A stretch of DNA of 64,000 bases from the NCBI GenBank assembly GCA_023101885.1, contig JALPQD010000405.1, positions 1,120,722-1,184,721 on the forward strand. Reading direction: 5' to 3'. Shown in pieces: positions 10,814 through 24,800 of this stretch. Position numbers and translations under genes: made by a program. The DNA comes from Typhlomys cinereus (Eukaryota > Chordata > Mammalia > Rodentia > Platacanthomyidae). A model generated the notes under the pieces. It was not told the origin of the DNA. It did no database searches and saw only the letters and a list, made by a program, of their open reading frames with translations. Within the stretch, counting starts at the first letter, position 1. Each line of letters starts with the position of its first letter.

Positions 10814-13800
10814 GTGAGGCCCCGGGCCGGGCTGCGGGCGACGCAGGTGCCCCGGGCACCGCCGGTGGGAGCCACGCGGGACCCCTGCGCGAAGCGAAAG
10901 CGAAATCGCCATCGCGCGGGCGGATCGGAACGCCCGGGCGAAGTTGCACGCGGGCTCTCGGACCCCGCGTGGGGGTCGCCGCCACGCCCCGGCTGGGGTG
11001 ACTTCCCGCGGGGAGGCGAGAACGTGGCAGAGACGGTGGGGAGCCGGGATGGAGAGGGCCCGCCCCTTGGTTGCATCAGAGCGAGGGGGGAGTGGTGGCC
11101 GAGTTGGCCCACCACGGCCTTTTAGCTCACGAGTTCTTTCCCACGGTCGAGTGCTCGCCTAGTTCTCATTCGGGGAGCAGAGCTTGAGATTTTTGCCTAC
11201 GAGGATCTCAAGAACTATCGGGAATGGATGGGGTGAATAAAGCGGGCCGGCGGGGAGGTTTGTTCCTGGCCTGTCTCTGGGTCACAGCAGCCTTGTGACC
11301 ATTGGTTATAGAGATCTAGTTGTAGCTGGAATATGGGGGACAGCCCAAGCGGTCTCTTGGGCTGCGTCCCAGTTGTCCCTTAATTCTTAGGCAACTGTCA
11401 AGGGCAGATAGCTGCGGGGTGGCCTTTGGTAGTGGAGTGTGAGCTTAGCTTGGAACCAGGAAAAGAAACGGATACATCTAGTACTCCCTCTCCTGGTCTC
11501 TGGGAGATACTTGGCCATTGTGTATTTTATCTGGAAACCCTTCCAGCAGCCAGCATGGCCCCAGGCCGAGACAGGGCTGGGAATGGACTCAGTAGCTTTG
11601 CCTGCTGGCCGCCAGCGCTTCCAGAAACTGGTTCCTGGGGCTGGAGCATCTTCATGTCCTGCTGGAATAGAAAAGAACACAGCCATCCCTGTTCCCCAGG
11701 GGTGCCAAAGGCCAGCGTGCTGAGTGGAACAGGATAAATGATACCTATTGTGTAGGTGCACCATCTGCCTGTTGTTGATAGAAAGATCATTGGACTTCAA
11801 AGTGGCCGCCAAACACACATCTTTTATTCGGTAGAGAAGTACTCCCCTTTCCTTGGTTGGGGCTCAACAATAGAGGCCATTGACGTCTGTTGCATTGCTC
11901 TGAGGCCCGAAGACTGATTTATTCCGAGGCTTTAATTGGAGTTATTCTGCATTGTCACTGGACAGGAGGGTTAGGAACGGGGAACCATTGGTTTTGCTCC
12001 TGGAGCATCATGGAAGTGTTCAGTTAACAGCAAGTGCAAGAGCTGAGTTGCTCTGGGTTTGGTCTTTGTATAAAGCCCTTGACTTCCTTCATCTATGCAG
12101 TAGGCATTCTATGGCTAGCATCCCAGGCATGGTATTTGACACTAGATAGGTACCCTCAGACTTTAGGCCTCAAAGTGTTGTTCATCTGTCTCATGAGGTA
12201 GATGGGCAGACACACTTCAGATTTCTGTGAGGGCAATGTGTTCAAACCACAGCCACTCCTTCAAAAGAAGGAACCCCCGAGGCTTCAAGTTGAAGAAAGA
12301 TTGTTCGATGCCTTAATTGGCATCTGATCAGACTTTATGGTCTGGTTCAAGGTTTGCCCAGTGTAAAATGAGGGGAAGATATTTTGGAAGTGAGAATAGC
12401 CAGTTGTTATTGGATTTTGAACTTGGGAGCCGGAAGTTGCTAGACCTTTCACGGGGGAGAGGGGAGGAGATTGGAAGGGGAGGGGAAACAGACTAGGCCA
12501 GAGTAGGAAGGACCTCCCTGAACTGCAGATTAAATGGCATCCTTTGGTGGCGTGGAAGGGAATGTCCTTGTTGGGGACATCACTTTAGCTATATAGGGTA
12601 TAGAACAGAACTGAGGCACAAGTGGGGGATGGTGAGGGGAACAGAGAGGTGAGGCACAGAGTCAGATATACCAGACAACACTTGCTCTTGACTCACTGCC
12701 GAGAAGGAAGGAACCAAGGCTAACATCCAAGGTGGCTGGCCTCAGCCTCTTCCCCCTCAGGTAATCTAGGCTGCAAGTTATCTGAGTCTTTGGGAAATGA
12801 CAGGTTAGCCTGGGGCTGAGCGTCACATAGTCGCTTCAGTTCCTGTCTCCGTGATCTCTTCCAAGCCTGGGCTGCCGAGTGAACAACGTGGTTGTATCCA
12901 GGCAACTTTGTTTTCTGCATCTGACCTCCTCTTCTGAAAATACGAAGGTCCTGGAGACACTTAGGTTAGAAGGTGGCAATGTGGGGTCTTTGACTTTGCA
13001 CGGTCTCTGAGTTGCCTTATATAATTGAGAAAAAGTGTAAATTACTTGGTCCTTGATGATAGCTGATAGGGGGTCTTCAGCTGCCACAGCCCCCTCCTAG
13101 ACCTCAGGTCTTTTTCTTCGCTGAGTGTTTTCTTTCTACACTTGACCTACCTTGTCTCCAGTGAGAAAAAGCATCACTCCTCCCCATTGTTCTTCACAAA
13201 TTCCTCATAAAGTAGGCGTTCCCTTTCATAGTAGGGAAACTGAGGCTGGGGGAAGGGGTTAGTCACATCTCCCTAACAGCTGTCTTTCTCAGGATCTTAA
13301 CTCCTGGGACTTTTCAAGAGAAATGTCAAGATCACATTTACAATTCCAGTGAATAGTTTTGGACCCCCTGCTTTGCGGGGAACAGAGCTCTGCCCTAGAT
13401 GTTTATCAGTGCAAATTAAATGCTACCTTTTCCTCAAAAGAGGGTTGCACTGGGCTCTTGCCCAGGATGTGCTTCTTAGAGGTACTTAGGATGGGCACGT
13501 TGCCACTGTGTCCCCTGCTGCATCTGGCCGAGTCTTCCTCAGGGAAACCTCAAGCTCCTGAGGTTTAGTCTTTCTGTCTCTAGATGTTCGAAGGTTGTGC
13601 TTGAAGGGACACCTTCAAGTGCTCCCACCTTCCTGAGAAAGGGGAGTCTGATCTCCCCAGGTTCATGTAGGAGCTGCTTATATTGTTGTGCCCCCCCACC
13701 TTTCCCTACTGCTGGATTTCTTTACCTGCCTCCAAAAACATTGTAAGTAGTAGATCAAACTATCAGCTTGTACCTATGAGAAACTAAGAAATTTATGACC

Positions 13801-13827
13801 CATTTTAAAAAAATTTTATTTATTTTA

Positions 13828-13874
<47 letters not shown>

Positions 13875-14750
13875 CAGAGGTCACTGTATATCCTTGTGGA
13901 GGACCAAGAATCCTCTGTGGGGGAACTATGAAATTCATTACCAAGCATATATCTATTTCCAGCGTTTAAGAGAAGTTTCAAATTAGTCTTAGTTTATTTA
14001 TCTGGAATGAAGTCAATCAGGCCAGATACAACTGTTTCTTTAGGGGGCAGGAATTCTGTCCAACCAGCAGCAATTTTTTTTTTGTCAAGAAGTGCTGCTT
14101 ATTGGGGGCTTGGGAGAGATGGTTCAGGGTCTTTGCCTTGCAAGCAAACGGATCTAAGTTCAGATCCCTACATCCCACTTAAAAATGCTGGGCAACGTGG
14201 TTCTACACACACATACATACATACACGCACACACACACACACACACATGCACAACTGAATAAATAATAATAAAATTTTTTTTAAAAAAATGCTGGGCAAA
14301 TACAGTAAAGCTTGAAGTTCAGACCCTGGAAGGTAGAGTCTGGGAAACCTCAGAGCAAAGCAAAAAGGAGATAGAGCAAATGACCCAAGATGATTCCCGA
14401 TGTCACCCTTGAGTCTCCACAGGCACGCACACTCAGCTACCCTCTTGCACACACACGTAGTTTTTTAAAAAGTTCCTATTGTTAAAGGTGATTAAAAATG
14501 GTTCAGAGGTTAAGACTCTGCCTCTCAGGCAGAAGGTCCTGAATTCAGACCTCAGATCCCACGTAAAAACACCAATTGGAAATGGCAGCACCCTGCACTT
14601 CTGGTCCTGATGGGCAGAGCCTGGGAAATCCCAGAGCAAGCAAGGAAGTAGAAGCAATCCAGGATGATTCCTTAAGTCACCCTTGGTCCTACACAGAGAC
14701 ACACAGTGCTCCCCCCATATATAAAAAATGCATTTCTTTAGTTAACTTGC

Positions 14751-14812
<62 letters not shown>

Positions 14813-17800
14813 AGGCATACATATGCGCATTGTACATGTGGACATCAGAGGACAATGTTCAGCAGTTGGTTTTCTCCTTCTGTCGTGTAGATTTTGGAGA
14901 TTGAACTCAGGTCATTGGACTTAGTGGCAAGAACCTTTACCTTCTAAGCCATTTTATCAGCCCAAGTTTCCTCTACTTCTACAGTGGACGTCAAGCCCCC
15001 AAATGTGGGACCTTGTCCCAACTGTGCTTATATTAGCTTTATGATCTCAGAAAGTTACTCCGTTCCTCTGGCCCTCACCTTAGTTTCCAAGTGAAGGAGT
15101 TGGACTACATCAGAAAATGAATCTGTGTGCCAACTTTAATCAGTTGGCAGTGGCTAAGAGGTCACCTCTAGGTTTATCGGGATGTAGAGGCACGATCCAT
15201 TAGTAATGGTTTCCATTGATGGGGGATGGGGTAGGTCATCTCTGAAAGGCTAAATTTTTAATTTTTTTATTATTTATTATTTATTCAATTGTGCATGTAT
15301 GTGTGTGTATGTATGATGTGTGTGTGTAGAACCATGGGCAAATTTGGGAACCACCATGGACGCCTCCACCTCCTTGTTTACTCTGCTCCAGGATTCACAG
15401 GCTCCGCCCTACCAGGACTAGAAACACAGGCCGCCTGCGCTTCCGCCTGGCGTCTATACCTGGGCCTAGGATCAGAACTCGGGACCTTCCGCCTGCAAGG
15501 CAGAGGCTTAACCCCTGAGCCACCTCTCCAGCCCAGAAAGGCTAAATTTTTAAAGACCCCTCCCAGTTACTGTGGGAATCCATGATTTTTATCAGTGATT
15601 CTATTTTAGTCATTTATGCAGATGTGATTGTGCAAGTGTTTGGTATTTTCACTGGGTCAAGATCATACAAGTCTCTAATCATGGCCTTGTGCATTTTATT
15701 ACTCTTGGCAACTTATATTCCCTCCCCCCTCCGCAGGAAAATAGTTGATCGAATTGACAGCGATGGGGATGGCTTTGTCACCACTGAGGAGTTGAAAGTT
15801 TGGATCAAACGAGTACAGAAAAGATACATCTATGACAATGTCGCCAAAGTCTGGAAGGATTATGATAGGGACAAAGACGATAAGATTTCTTGGGAGGAAT
15901 ACAAGCAAGCCACCTATGGCTACTACCTAGGTAAGGGGTGCTACAGCGGGGATCACATATGGTGGTGGTGGGGGGACCTGGGTCACAAGCTTCCCACAGG
16001 AGATGCGCTCCTGTCATGGTTCCCCTTTCAGTGAGATGTCACAACCTTCAAAGTAGATCCTGTTGTGTAACATCCTCCTCTGCCTACTAAGAATGTGCTG
16101 AATTGCTTCCTTTGAGTGGAATGGGGGAAGGTGCCTTAGGTAGCGGCCCTGCTTGAACTTAACCTGGGGTGGGAGGACGCAGGCGGAAGAAATCAGAACG
16201 GAAACATGTCTGCCATATAGTTTCAAACTGCCATCCAATTTCAAACTGCAGAAGAAGCGCAGGTAACAAATGTTAACAAGGTTATAAGTTGTTACAAGGT
16301 AATAAGGTAATCAGGTGTGGCTGGAGCAGTCAGGAAAGGCTTCCTGGGGGAGGGTGACTTGGAAACTGGACCTTGAAGAATTAATGTAAATTTAGAGAAA
16401 GAGAGAGAAGAGTGCTGTGGGGAGGGGAGGGAAGGGGAGGGGAGATGTAGGGACATCTGACCTTGATTCATGATGGGCAGAGTTTGGATAGAAGACAGTT
16501 AGTCAGTTAGGGGAATAGGAACGGAGCGATGCACACAATCTCTGGGTTCCTGGTAGACTGTCTGGGACAGACTTGAAGAGAACTGAAGACGTGCTCAAGG
16601 TCAGGTTCAGGGAGACCATGAGAACTGGCAGAGGCATTTAGCCAGTGTGTCTGGGAACCCACAGGGAGTGTATGTATGTTCCAGCTCAGAAAGCGATGAG
16701 ATAATTTTGCAAATGGAACAATAGAATTGTGTGGCACAAAGCCTGGGTCCGTGTTGTCCCAGTGAGGTGTTAGGCCATGGCTATGGGATGAAGTAGAGCG
16801 AGATCGGCTAGCGGCATTCTGGATTCAAATGTTTTAGAGAGCATGAGTGCATGAGGATCTTCTCACTTGGAAACTGGACCTTGAAGAATTAATTTAAATT
16901 TGGAGAGATAGAGAAGAGCGCTGTGGGAGGAGAGCGGAGATATAGGGACCTCGGACCTTGGTGTGTTCATGATGGGCAGAGTTTGGACAGAGTGAGCGTC
17001 CTTAGTATTACAGTGTGAGCACTGGAAGGGAGAGTGCCCTTCATTGGAAGGGACAGTGCTCCTGCATTGGAAGGGAGAGTGCTCCTGCATTGGAAGGGAG
17101 GTGCTCCTGCATTGGAAGGAGAGTGCTCCTGCATTGGAAGGGAGGTGCTCCTGCATTGGAAGGAGAGTGCTCCTGCATTGGAAGGGAGGTGCTCCTGCAT
17201 TGGAAGGGAGGGTGCTCCTGCATTGGAAGGGAGGTGCTCCTGCATTGGAAGGGACAGTGCTCCTGCATTAGAAGGGAGGTGCTCCTGCATTGGAAGGGAG
17301 GTGCTCCTGCATTGGAAGGAGAGTGCTCCTGCATTAGAAGGGAGGTGCTCCTGCATTGGAAGGGAGGGCCTCCTTAACGTCAAGTAAGCACTAGAAAGGA
17401 CAGTCCTCCTGGGCATCCCAGTGAGAGCATTTGTGCACACGTCCCACAGGAAACCCTGCAGAGTTCCAAGACAGTTCTGACCATCACACCTTCAAAAAGA
17501 TGCTGCCACGCGACGAGAGAAGGTTCAAGGCCGCAGACCTCGACGGAGACCTGACGGCCACTCGGGAAGAGTTCACAGCCTTTCTGCACCCCGAGGAGTT
17601 CGAGCATATGAAGGAGATCGTGGTTTTGGTGAGAAGAGCCAGGGCTGGGACAAGACCAGGGAGAACGCTCGCGCGCTCTCTCTCTGCCTGCTCCCCCCTC
17701 CCCCTCTTTTTCTCTCTCTCTCTCCCTTCCCCCACCTTCCACTAGCAGGTACCCAGGCTGCTTCTGTCTGCAGCTGGTTGTAACCAGGTAGTAGACAAAG

Positions 17801-18800
17801 GGAACAGAGAGAAGGAAGATAAGCGGTAGTTCATGGTTGTGACCAGAAAAAAAAAAAAAAAAAAAGCGACTGTTTATGCTCTGACGGCCCCTCCTCGAGC
17901 CAGAGGCTGGAAGACATAGTTTAGATACGTGCCCAGAAACAGCTGGTGGTCGAGCAAACAGCTATCCGGTGTCTGCCACTGCCTCCCTCTTTTTTATCTT
18001 TGAGGGAATAGAAAGGACTAGAAAACAAAAACCATTGTATCCTTAAAACATTATGGAAACTTGAAAGTTGTGGCTGGAAAGGCTGATGCTCCTGGTAATA
18101 GTCTTCAGAGGGCAAAGGGCTCAGAAGCCAGGCTTTCAGGGTGGCCTGTCTGCATGTCCTTGCTTTGCAGCGCGTCCTGTTGGCTCCCACACAGCTTCAG
18201 TTTTCATGACATTTAGATAAATGCCATCACCTGTTTCCTGAGCAGAAGTCCTGAGCTAATCCAGGGAAGTCATTGCTGGGAAACAGGTGCTTCAAGCTTT
18301 TGCTCCGAGTAACTCTAGTTATTGAGATGATCCATCAGGCCAGGGTCCAGTCTTGTTTCGTGCTTCTGCCTTATGACCCCTATGACTGGGCGGCAGACCA
18401 AGAATCATTTCTTTTCAAGAATCATTTCTTTTCAAGAATCATTTCTTTTTATCACCCACTGTCCATTCGGTCATCGCTAATCCACCAAAAGAGCGCAGAT
18501 GCAATATGTCACGGGGGCATCTCGTGCCTTCTAGATCGGCTTGGCTCTTTTCTTTGACTCACACTGCCTTTGAGTTGACAGTAAATTCATTTAATTGTTG
18601 ATGCTGGCAATGGGGGGAACAGCTAGAAAGTCACATAGACTAAAGTAGAATCCATTCAAAAGTCAGATGATACATGTGTATATGTGTGTGTGCACGTGTG
18701 TGTGCGTTCATGTCTGTGTGCATGCATGTGGAGGCCAGAAGCCAATGTCCCATGTCTTTCTTGATTAAGCTTCACATTTTTTAAAACATTACTGCCATTC

Positions 18801-18846
<46 letters not shown>

Positions 18847-21800
18847 ATCTGTGTATGCATGCTCATGTCTGTGTGCATGCATGTGGGGACCAGAGGCCAG
18901 TGTCCTATTTCTTGATTAATCTTCACGTTTTGTAAAAACATTATTGCTGTTCTTGTTTTAAAATATTTATTCATTTATTTGAGAAAGAGACCCATGGGTG
19001 CGTGGGTGGAGGTCAGAGAACAACTTTGTAAGTCAGTCAGTTCTCCCTTGCCATCTGTAGGCTCCTGGCAACTGGCCTCAGGTCACCAGGTTTGCAGACA
19101 GGCACTTACTTAGTGAACTGTCTCGCTGGTCCATCCATTTTATTTTGTAAGGCAGGATCTCGCTGAACCCAGAGCTTTTCATCTAGGCTCGTAGACCAGT
19201 GAGCTCCACCTGCCTCTGTCTTCCCACCAGTAGGATTACAGGAATATGCCTGTCTTTTTTAACGAGGGTCCTGAGACCCTCAAACAAGCACTTTACTGAC
19301 TAAACCATCTCCCCAGTCCCCATATAATTTTAATATTGGATTCTTTCCAGTTCCGTGTTCTGCTGACAGCAGCTCAGGGTTCAGGTTTGTAGCCCCACCT
19401 GTTTTTTGCGACCCTCTAATCCCCTGATCCTTCCGCTGGGTTCCTTACAGGCCCCTAGGAATTTCGGCTGATGTCACTGATACTGACTGGTCTAGCGGGG
19501 CTTCCCCACAGCATCACAGCACATTTTGTTTTCCTTTGAAGAGAAGAGATTCTACTCTTGAATTTGTGGGGAAGGAACTGGGGATAGAAACCCTTGCCCC
19601 ACCCACCCACCCCTTTATAAACCGTGAAGCTACTCCTAAAGAGCCAGGAGTCACCAAGCAAGCAGTTGGCCATAAAAACTAGACAGGAGAGTGGTAGGCT
19701 TCTTAGACTCTCTAGGGCATGTGGCCATCTCGGGTCCTTTTCCCTTTGTTTCCTAGGAAACGCTGGAGGACATCGACAAGAATGGGGATGGTTTTGTGGA
19801 CCAGGACGAATACATCGGTGAGTGCTGGCTGCAGCCGCTCAGCCGTCGGCGCTGGGTAGCTTCCCTCCACTCATACCTGCCCATAGTCTGGTGACCTGAT
19901 TGCTCAGACCTTCCAGTGGGAAGGGTCCTCCGTTCTGATTTGTCTCATACACCAAGGTGATGTGGTTTAGGAAGTCCTTGAACTCACTGCATTGACTCTT
20001 GTCCTTACCAGACCTGCATCATGACCGACATACCAACATGCCCCATAGACTACTGAGGAACCCAAGATAGATAAGAACATACAGGGGAAACCTTGGGGAC
20101 TAGAGCTGGATGAGCAAAGGGAAATGCCTCTGTCAGTTAGGTGGCCCAAAGACAGGCAACTTGGTATGCCACAAGAGGCCTGAACCCCCACAAGATTAGA
20201 CAAGCCAGCGAGAACCCTGGGATCCATAGAAGCAGACAGGCAAGAGGGTGGAAGGGAGTGGGATGGATTGATGAAACAAAGAGAAAGGGATGGGAAAGAG
20301 GGGGGATGGAAGGAAGCAGGGATAAGTATTCAATATGCTTGTAAATAGAATAATAATAATAAATCTAAAAAAAAAAAGTCCTTGAGCTCCTCTGGCAAAA
20401 AGAGACAGAAGGACCAGTCTTACCCAGCTCAGAGGCACTCTGGGTTGTAGCATTTTGGAAATGGGATTGGACAGCCCTGAGATTTATGGTGAGCAGCCAG
20501 GGTGAAGGGGAAGACTCTAAATTTAGACCTTAGGTCAGCGCAGGCCTGAGTGCACTGTGACAGTGATTGACAGGAGTGTTTCTGTGTGCAAGCGCTTTGG
20601 AGAAAGTTGTCCTTTTCGCAAAGGTAGATCCCTTGCATAGCTGTGCAGCTGCTTTGCCGTTGGAGCCATATGTGCCTCTGGCGTTCCGTCCTTTGAATGG
20701 ATCATGTTAACTTCTTGAGATAGCAGTTATTTGCTGGCTGCCGAAACGCTGCACTGGGATCCAAGCCCATCTTTGTAGCCAGTAGCTCCCAAGCATGAAG
20801 GGCTGGAGACAGAAGCCCACCAGCTGCTGTGGCACACGATTTCCACGTGGGATTGATGTCACATAACAGTCAGTCTTCATTTCCCCTCCTCCATCAAGTC
20901 ACAGCGGGAAAATCAGTTCAGTGTGGATGTTGATATGTGGAAAGACGGGAAACTTCTGCGCGTGTATTTAACATAGAGAGTCTGTGACCTCTGAATGTAA
21001 ACCCAAGTCACCTCAAGTCTGGATTATTTTGTCCCCCATAGATGAGGACATGTATTTTCGGTAATGACATCCATAGCTGTTGGTTAACCATTAAATATTT
21101 TAACTGCTTCGAGAACTGAGCATTTCCCTGTCTGTCATTGGTAATAGACAGGTATCTCTCATTAAAGTCATTGTAATTTTGGTGGCACTAACTTGTAGAC
21201 TAACAACAGCCGTGAGCCCCCTCTTCAATACACAGCGGAGCCTTCCTCTTGCAGGGCACGTGTGGGAGGCGCATGTGGATGTGGCTATGACAGCTGCGAT
21301 CGTATTAGACTGATAGAAAAGGCTTTGTGCTTAAAACAAGCAGTGTAGGGCTTTTGATTAACAGCCTGTGCTCTTCCGGGTCCTCTTGAACTTCGTATTG
21401 AGATGATGTGAGCCAGAGGCAATACTCTCTAAGTAGTCTCGACTGAAAGAAACATTCCATTTCATACATTGAACGGAAGGGGATGAAGGGATATTTGTGC
21501 TAGAAAAATCAAATTTTAAGCATCTTGCAAGAAGACAGACATTACGTTTGGGTTTGTCAGTCAAGTGTCTTCATTTCTGAAGTTACTAGTGCTCCAGGCC
21601 TGGCCCAGTGGAAAGTCACTGGTGTGGTACAGGGGGAGGGTTCCTGGATTAGGACTTGCTTTTTCAGAAGCCAGGTCTGTCCTGAGTGTGCTAGGCCACA
21701 GTGTTCCCATCTGAGAAGTGAGGACAAATAACCCCCATTCTTACAGAGTAGCAAGAACTTCAAATCAACTCATGTGTATGACCATCCATTCTCAGAAGCA

Positions 21801-24800
21801 CTGTGCAGGGGCTGGGGCGTGGCTTGGTTGATACAGGCAAGCAGGAGAGACCTGAGTTTGGATCCCCAACACATATGTAAAAAGCAGAGCAGTGTGGGGG
21901 CACTCCTGTAATACTAGTGCTGGGAAGCAGAGACAAGGGGATTTGGGGGGGGCAGTGAGCTCTGGACTCAGGAAGAGCCTGTTTGCAAAAGTAAGGTGGA
22001 GAAAAGATCGAGGAAGACACCTGATAAAGATATCTGGCCGCCACATAAACATGCATATGTACATATGTATGTACACATAGGAACCTACACACCAGGGTCT
22101 AAACATCAGGTGAGTTCGCCTTGCAGCCTGTAGTTTTTCCTTTCTTCCCTTCCTTCACTTACCTGATGTCTGACCCTATATCAACTTTATCACAAAGAGT
22201 GCTTTTTCTATATTGAAACTCTGTTTTTTTCCTATATTAATATATCACTACCCAAAGCTTTTTTTCTACATCAAAACTTTATTTATTCATCGAGAGAGAA
22301 AGTACATGCATGTCATACATAGCACATGGGTGACCAGAGAACAACTTTCAGAAGTCAGTTCTTCTTCCATGTGGTTTCCAAGGATCCAACTCAAGTCACC
22401 AGGCGGGCAAGTAGGCATCTTACCCGTTGAACTATCTCTTCAGACCAATTGAAACTATTACAAAGAGCCTTTTTCTGTATGGGTACTTTTTCCCCCCTCC
22501 AGAGACCTAACATTTCTAAATACTGGGTCGGAGAAACCCAAGTTCGAAACTGTGTGTATACATTCCCTGCTGTTCCTTTCCCATCCGATGGCTATCCTTA
22601 TAAGGATGAAGTATAGCGAGAGATGAGTCATTTGGAAATGAGACCGGTGATGGTTATACACCTAGTAGCGAAAAGGCACTTACGTTCCTATGTGGCCCCC
22701 AATTCAGTACAGACTCAGTGTTTCCATTTGTAAGGTGGAAAGAGTGGCAACATTTGCTTCTGAAAAAAAAAAAAATGTGGGGGTCCACAAGATAACTCAA
22801 TGGGTAAAACACCAGCTCGCAGACCTGGCAATCTGAGTTCAGTCTCAGGAAATCTACACAGTGCAAGGGAAGTGGCCTCTGATTTCCATCCATACATATG
22901 TGTAACTTTTTCTCTCTCTCATAAATAAATAAATAAAACTTTATAGCATATCTGGAGGTTGTCAAAAGGGCTCAATGCCAGCTACTTGTACTCAATCTAA
23001 CTGTATAGTGCCTATTTGGTGTGGAGGATTACCCATGAGTAGTGCATTTGATTTTTATATGAGTACTGTCCTTCACTGATAATTATCTCGACTTTACAAA
23101 CTCCAGGCTCAGTCGATGAACTGCGTAAATGACTCCAATCACCGAGCCAAAATCTTGCTGTTCTAACATGCGGCCTCTGTAGAGGCCACTTCACTGCTGT
23201 CCCTTTTCGCTGCTCACCTTTTGGTGAATCGGGTCTCTCAGAAACTCAGGCGTCCAGTTGTTTTGGCTTCCGACTTCCCACTTCGTCTGCCATAACCAGG
23301 AACGATCTTCTCTCCTAGCGGATATGTTTTCCCACGAGGACAATGGCCCCGAGCCAGACTGGGTTTTGTCGGAGCGGGAGCAGTTCAATGATTTCCGGGA
23401 TCTGAACAAGGATGGGAAACTGGACCAGGATGAGATTCGCCACTGGATCCTCCCTCAGGATTACGACCACGCGCAGGCTGAGGCTAGGCACTTAGTGTAT
23501 GAGTCAGACAAAAACAAGGTAAGTTCCTGAGTTTGGAGTTTTGTTTGCACCTTAGCGATAGCAATGACCTTGTGTGGCCAGGTTTCTGTCGACTTCTCTG
23601 GTCCTAGGGCAGAGACTTGTGCTGTATAAGTAGCTACAGTGTGCTGTATAAGTAGCAGCTTGGTGGTGTCCTGAGATAGGCTTATTCAGTTAGCAAATGT
23701 TGCAGTCCACCTGCATGGTTGCTGATAAATGACCATCACACAGCTTAAGGGAACAAGGAGTTTAATTTCTTACGACAGTCCGGTTACAGTTCTCAGTCCA
23801 GCTTGACGAGAGAGCACGCACCAACACCAGGGCCGAGGGAACTGGCCACATCACCACATAACGGCTGAGAGATGGACGATCCTTACTTGCCAGACCAGCA
23901 TGTCCGGCCAAGTATACAGAAGGATGCCAACTCTCTCAACCAGTTCTCTGTGATTTATCCAGGGCCTAATCCCACCCACCATGGGTTTCTTCTTCCCCAG
24001 CAGCTGGACAATCTCCTTCGGGTTTGCTCTGGACTTAACTCAACCATCAACTCTCTATAACTGTGCCCAGAGCTCAAACCCTCAACAGTCAAGTTGACAC
24101 CTGTGCCTAACTATAACACTCCACCCCTTGTCAACTTGACACAAAAACAATAGTACTTTTAAACGGTAACCTTTCCTTGTCCCCACAGATGTTTAAAATA
24201 TAAATACATTCCATGGACAAATTTAAAATGTTCTCTCATTAAAACTTCAGTTCCAACATTTTAAAAGTTCAAAGTTTTCTAACTTTAAAAGGGTATTAAA
24301 TCAGAATAAGTTAAGTACTTTAAAACAAATAAAACATTAAAACAGAAGGATCTTGACATAATAAGAAACATTTAAATTAAGATCAAAGTCCAGCAAATTA
24401 CTGCATCCTATACTTCAATGTCCATCTTCTGTTGCTCATCATGTAATCATGGTGGCTCAAAGATTCTAGACATTCCCAGTCCCTGTTTGCAGCTTAAAGT
24501 TGTAAGAGCAGAGTTCCTCTGAACCAGGCTGAATCTCCACTCTCAGTAGTCCTCAGCAGCAGTCCCACAGTTCTGGTATCTCAAACACAATTCTGGGTTC
24601 TCCTCTGCAGCTTTAAGTTTTACTATCTCTTGCAGGAACTCTACGCCTGCCACTTGGTGCCAAGCTTTTGCTGCTCTCCACGAACCCCTCAGTAGTTCGC
24701 CCAAACCAGTATCACCTGAGGGACGCTGCCTGATTCCGAAGCAAGGTTGAAACGTAGCTTAGTCCACTGGAGCTACAGCTGTACCAACTTTAACGCGCTG

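Larger units (their letters stand above)
10200..11110 (+). promoter_or_regulatory. Rcn1: CpG-island promoter of Rcn1
   Basis: This is the only strongly GC- and CpG-rich block in the window. It spans about 360 bp upstream of the Rcn1 ATG, exon 1 and the start of intron 1. No TATA box is evident. A CCAAT box is at 10363-10367 and a GC box is at about 10431-10439 (CGGGGCGGG). The transcription start site is probably between 10400 and 10540, but it cannot be placed exactly. The type suits a broadly expressed housekeeping-like gene. Confidence 0.8.
10814..15736 (+). other. Rcn1: Rcn1 intron 1
   Basis: A 4.9-kb GT-AG intron. The first 300 bp are CpG-island sequence and 11160-13800 looks like unique DNA with no repeat I recognise. 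From 13805 onward it is a cluster of SINE insertions listed separately, up to the SINE ending at 15535. About 180 bp of unique sequence precedes exon 2. Confidence 0.85.
15931..17449 (+). other. Rcn1: Rcn1 intron 2
   Basis: A 1.5-kb intron containing a duplicated block of about 130 bp (16357-16490 and 16865-16989) and a minisatellite (17020-17370). No SINE or LTR is recognisable. Confidence 0.85.
17629..19756 (+). other. Rcn1: Rcn1 intron 3
   Basis: A 2.1-kb intron with a T/C-rich stretch right after the donor, an A-run at 17848-17866, a 17-bp triplication at 18400, a tandem duplication linked by a (GT)n tract (18703-18955) and a B3-like SINE at 18958-19132. A degraded B1-like remnant may lie at 19136-19260. 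Confidence 0.8.
19818..23318 (+). other. Rcn1: Rcn1 intron 4
   Basis: A 3.5-kb intron. It has an L1 3'-end insertion at 19986-20375, SINEs at 21808-22078, 22263-22446 and 22775-22941, and otherwise unique sequence, notably 20390-21800. Confidence 0.8.

Noticed and set aside
17015..17440. Open frames on both strands over the minisatellite, and a superficial likeness to a CRISPR array
   Set aside because: All frames are open only because the repeat unit lacks stops. The linkers are a few purines, not unique spacers, and the array lies in a mammalian intron.
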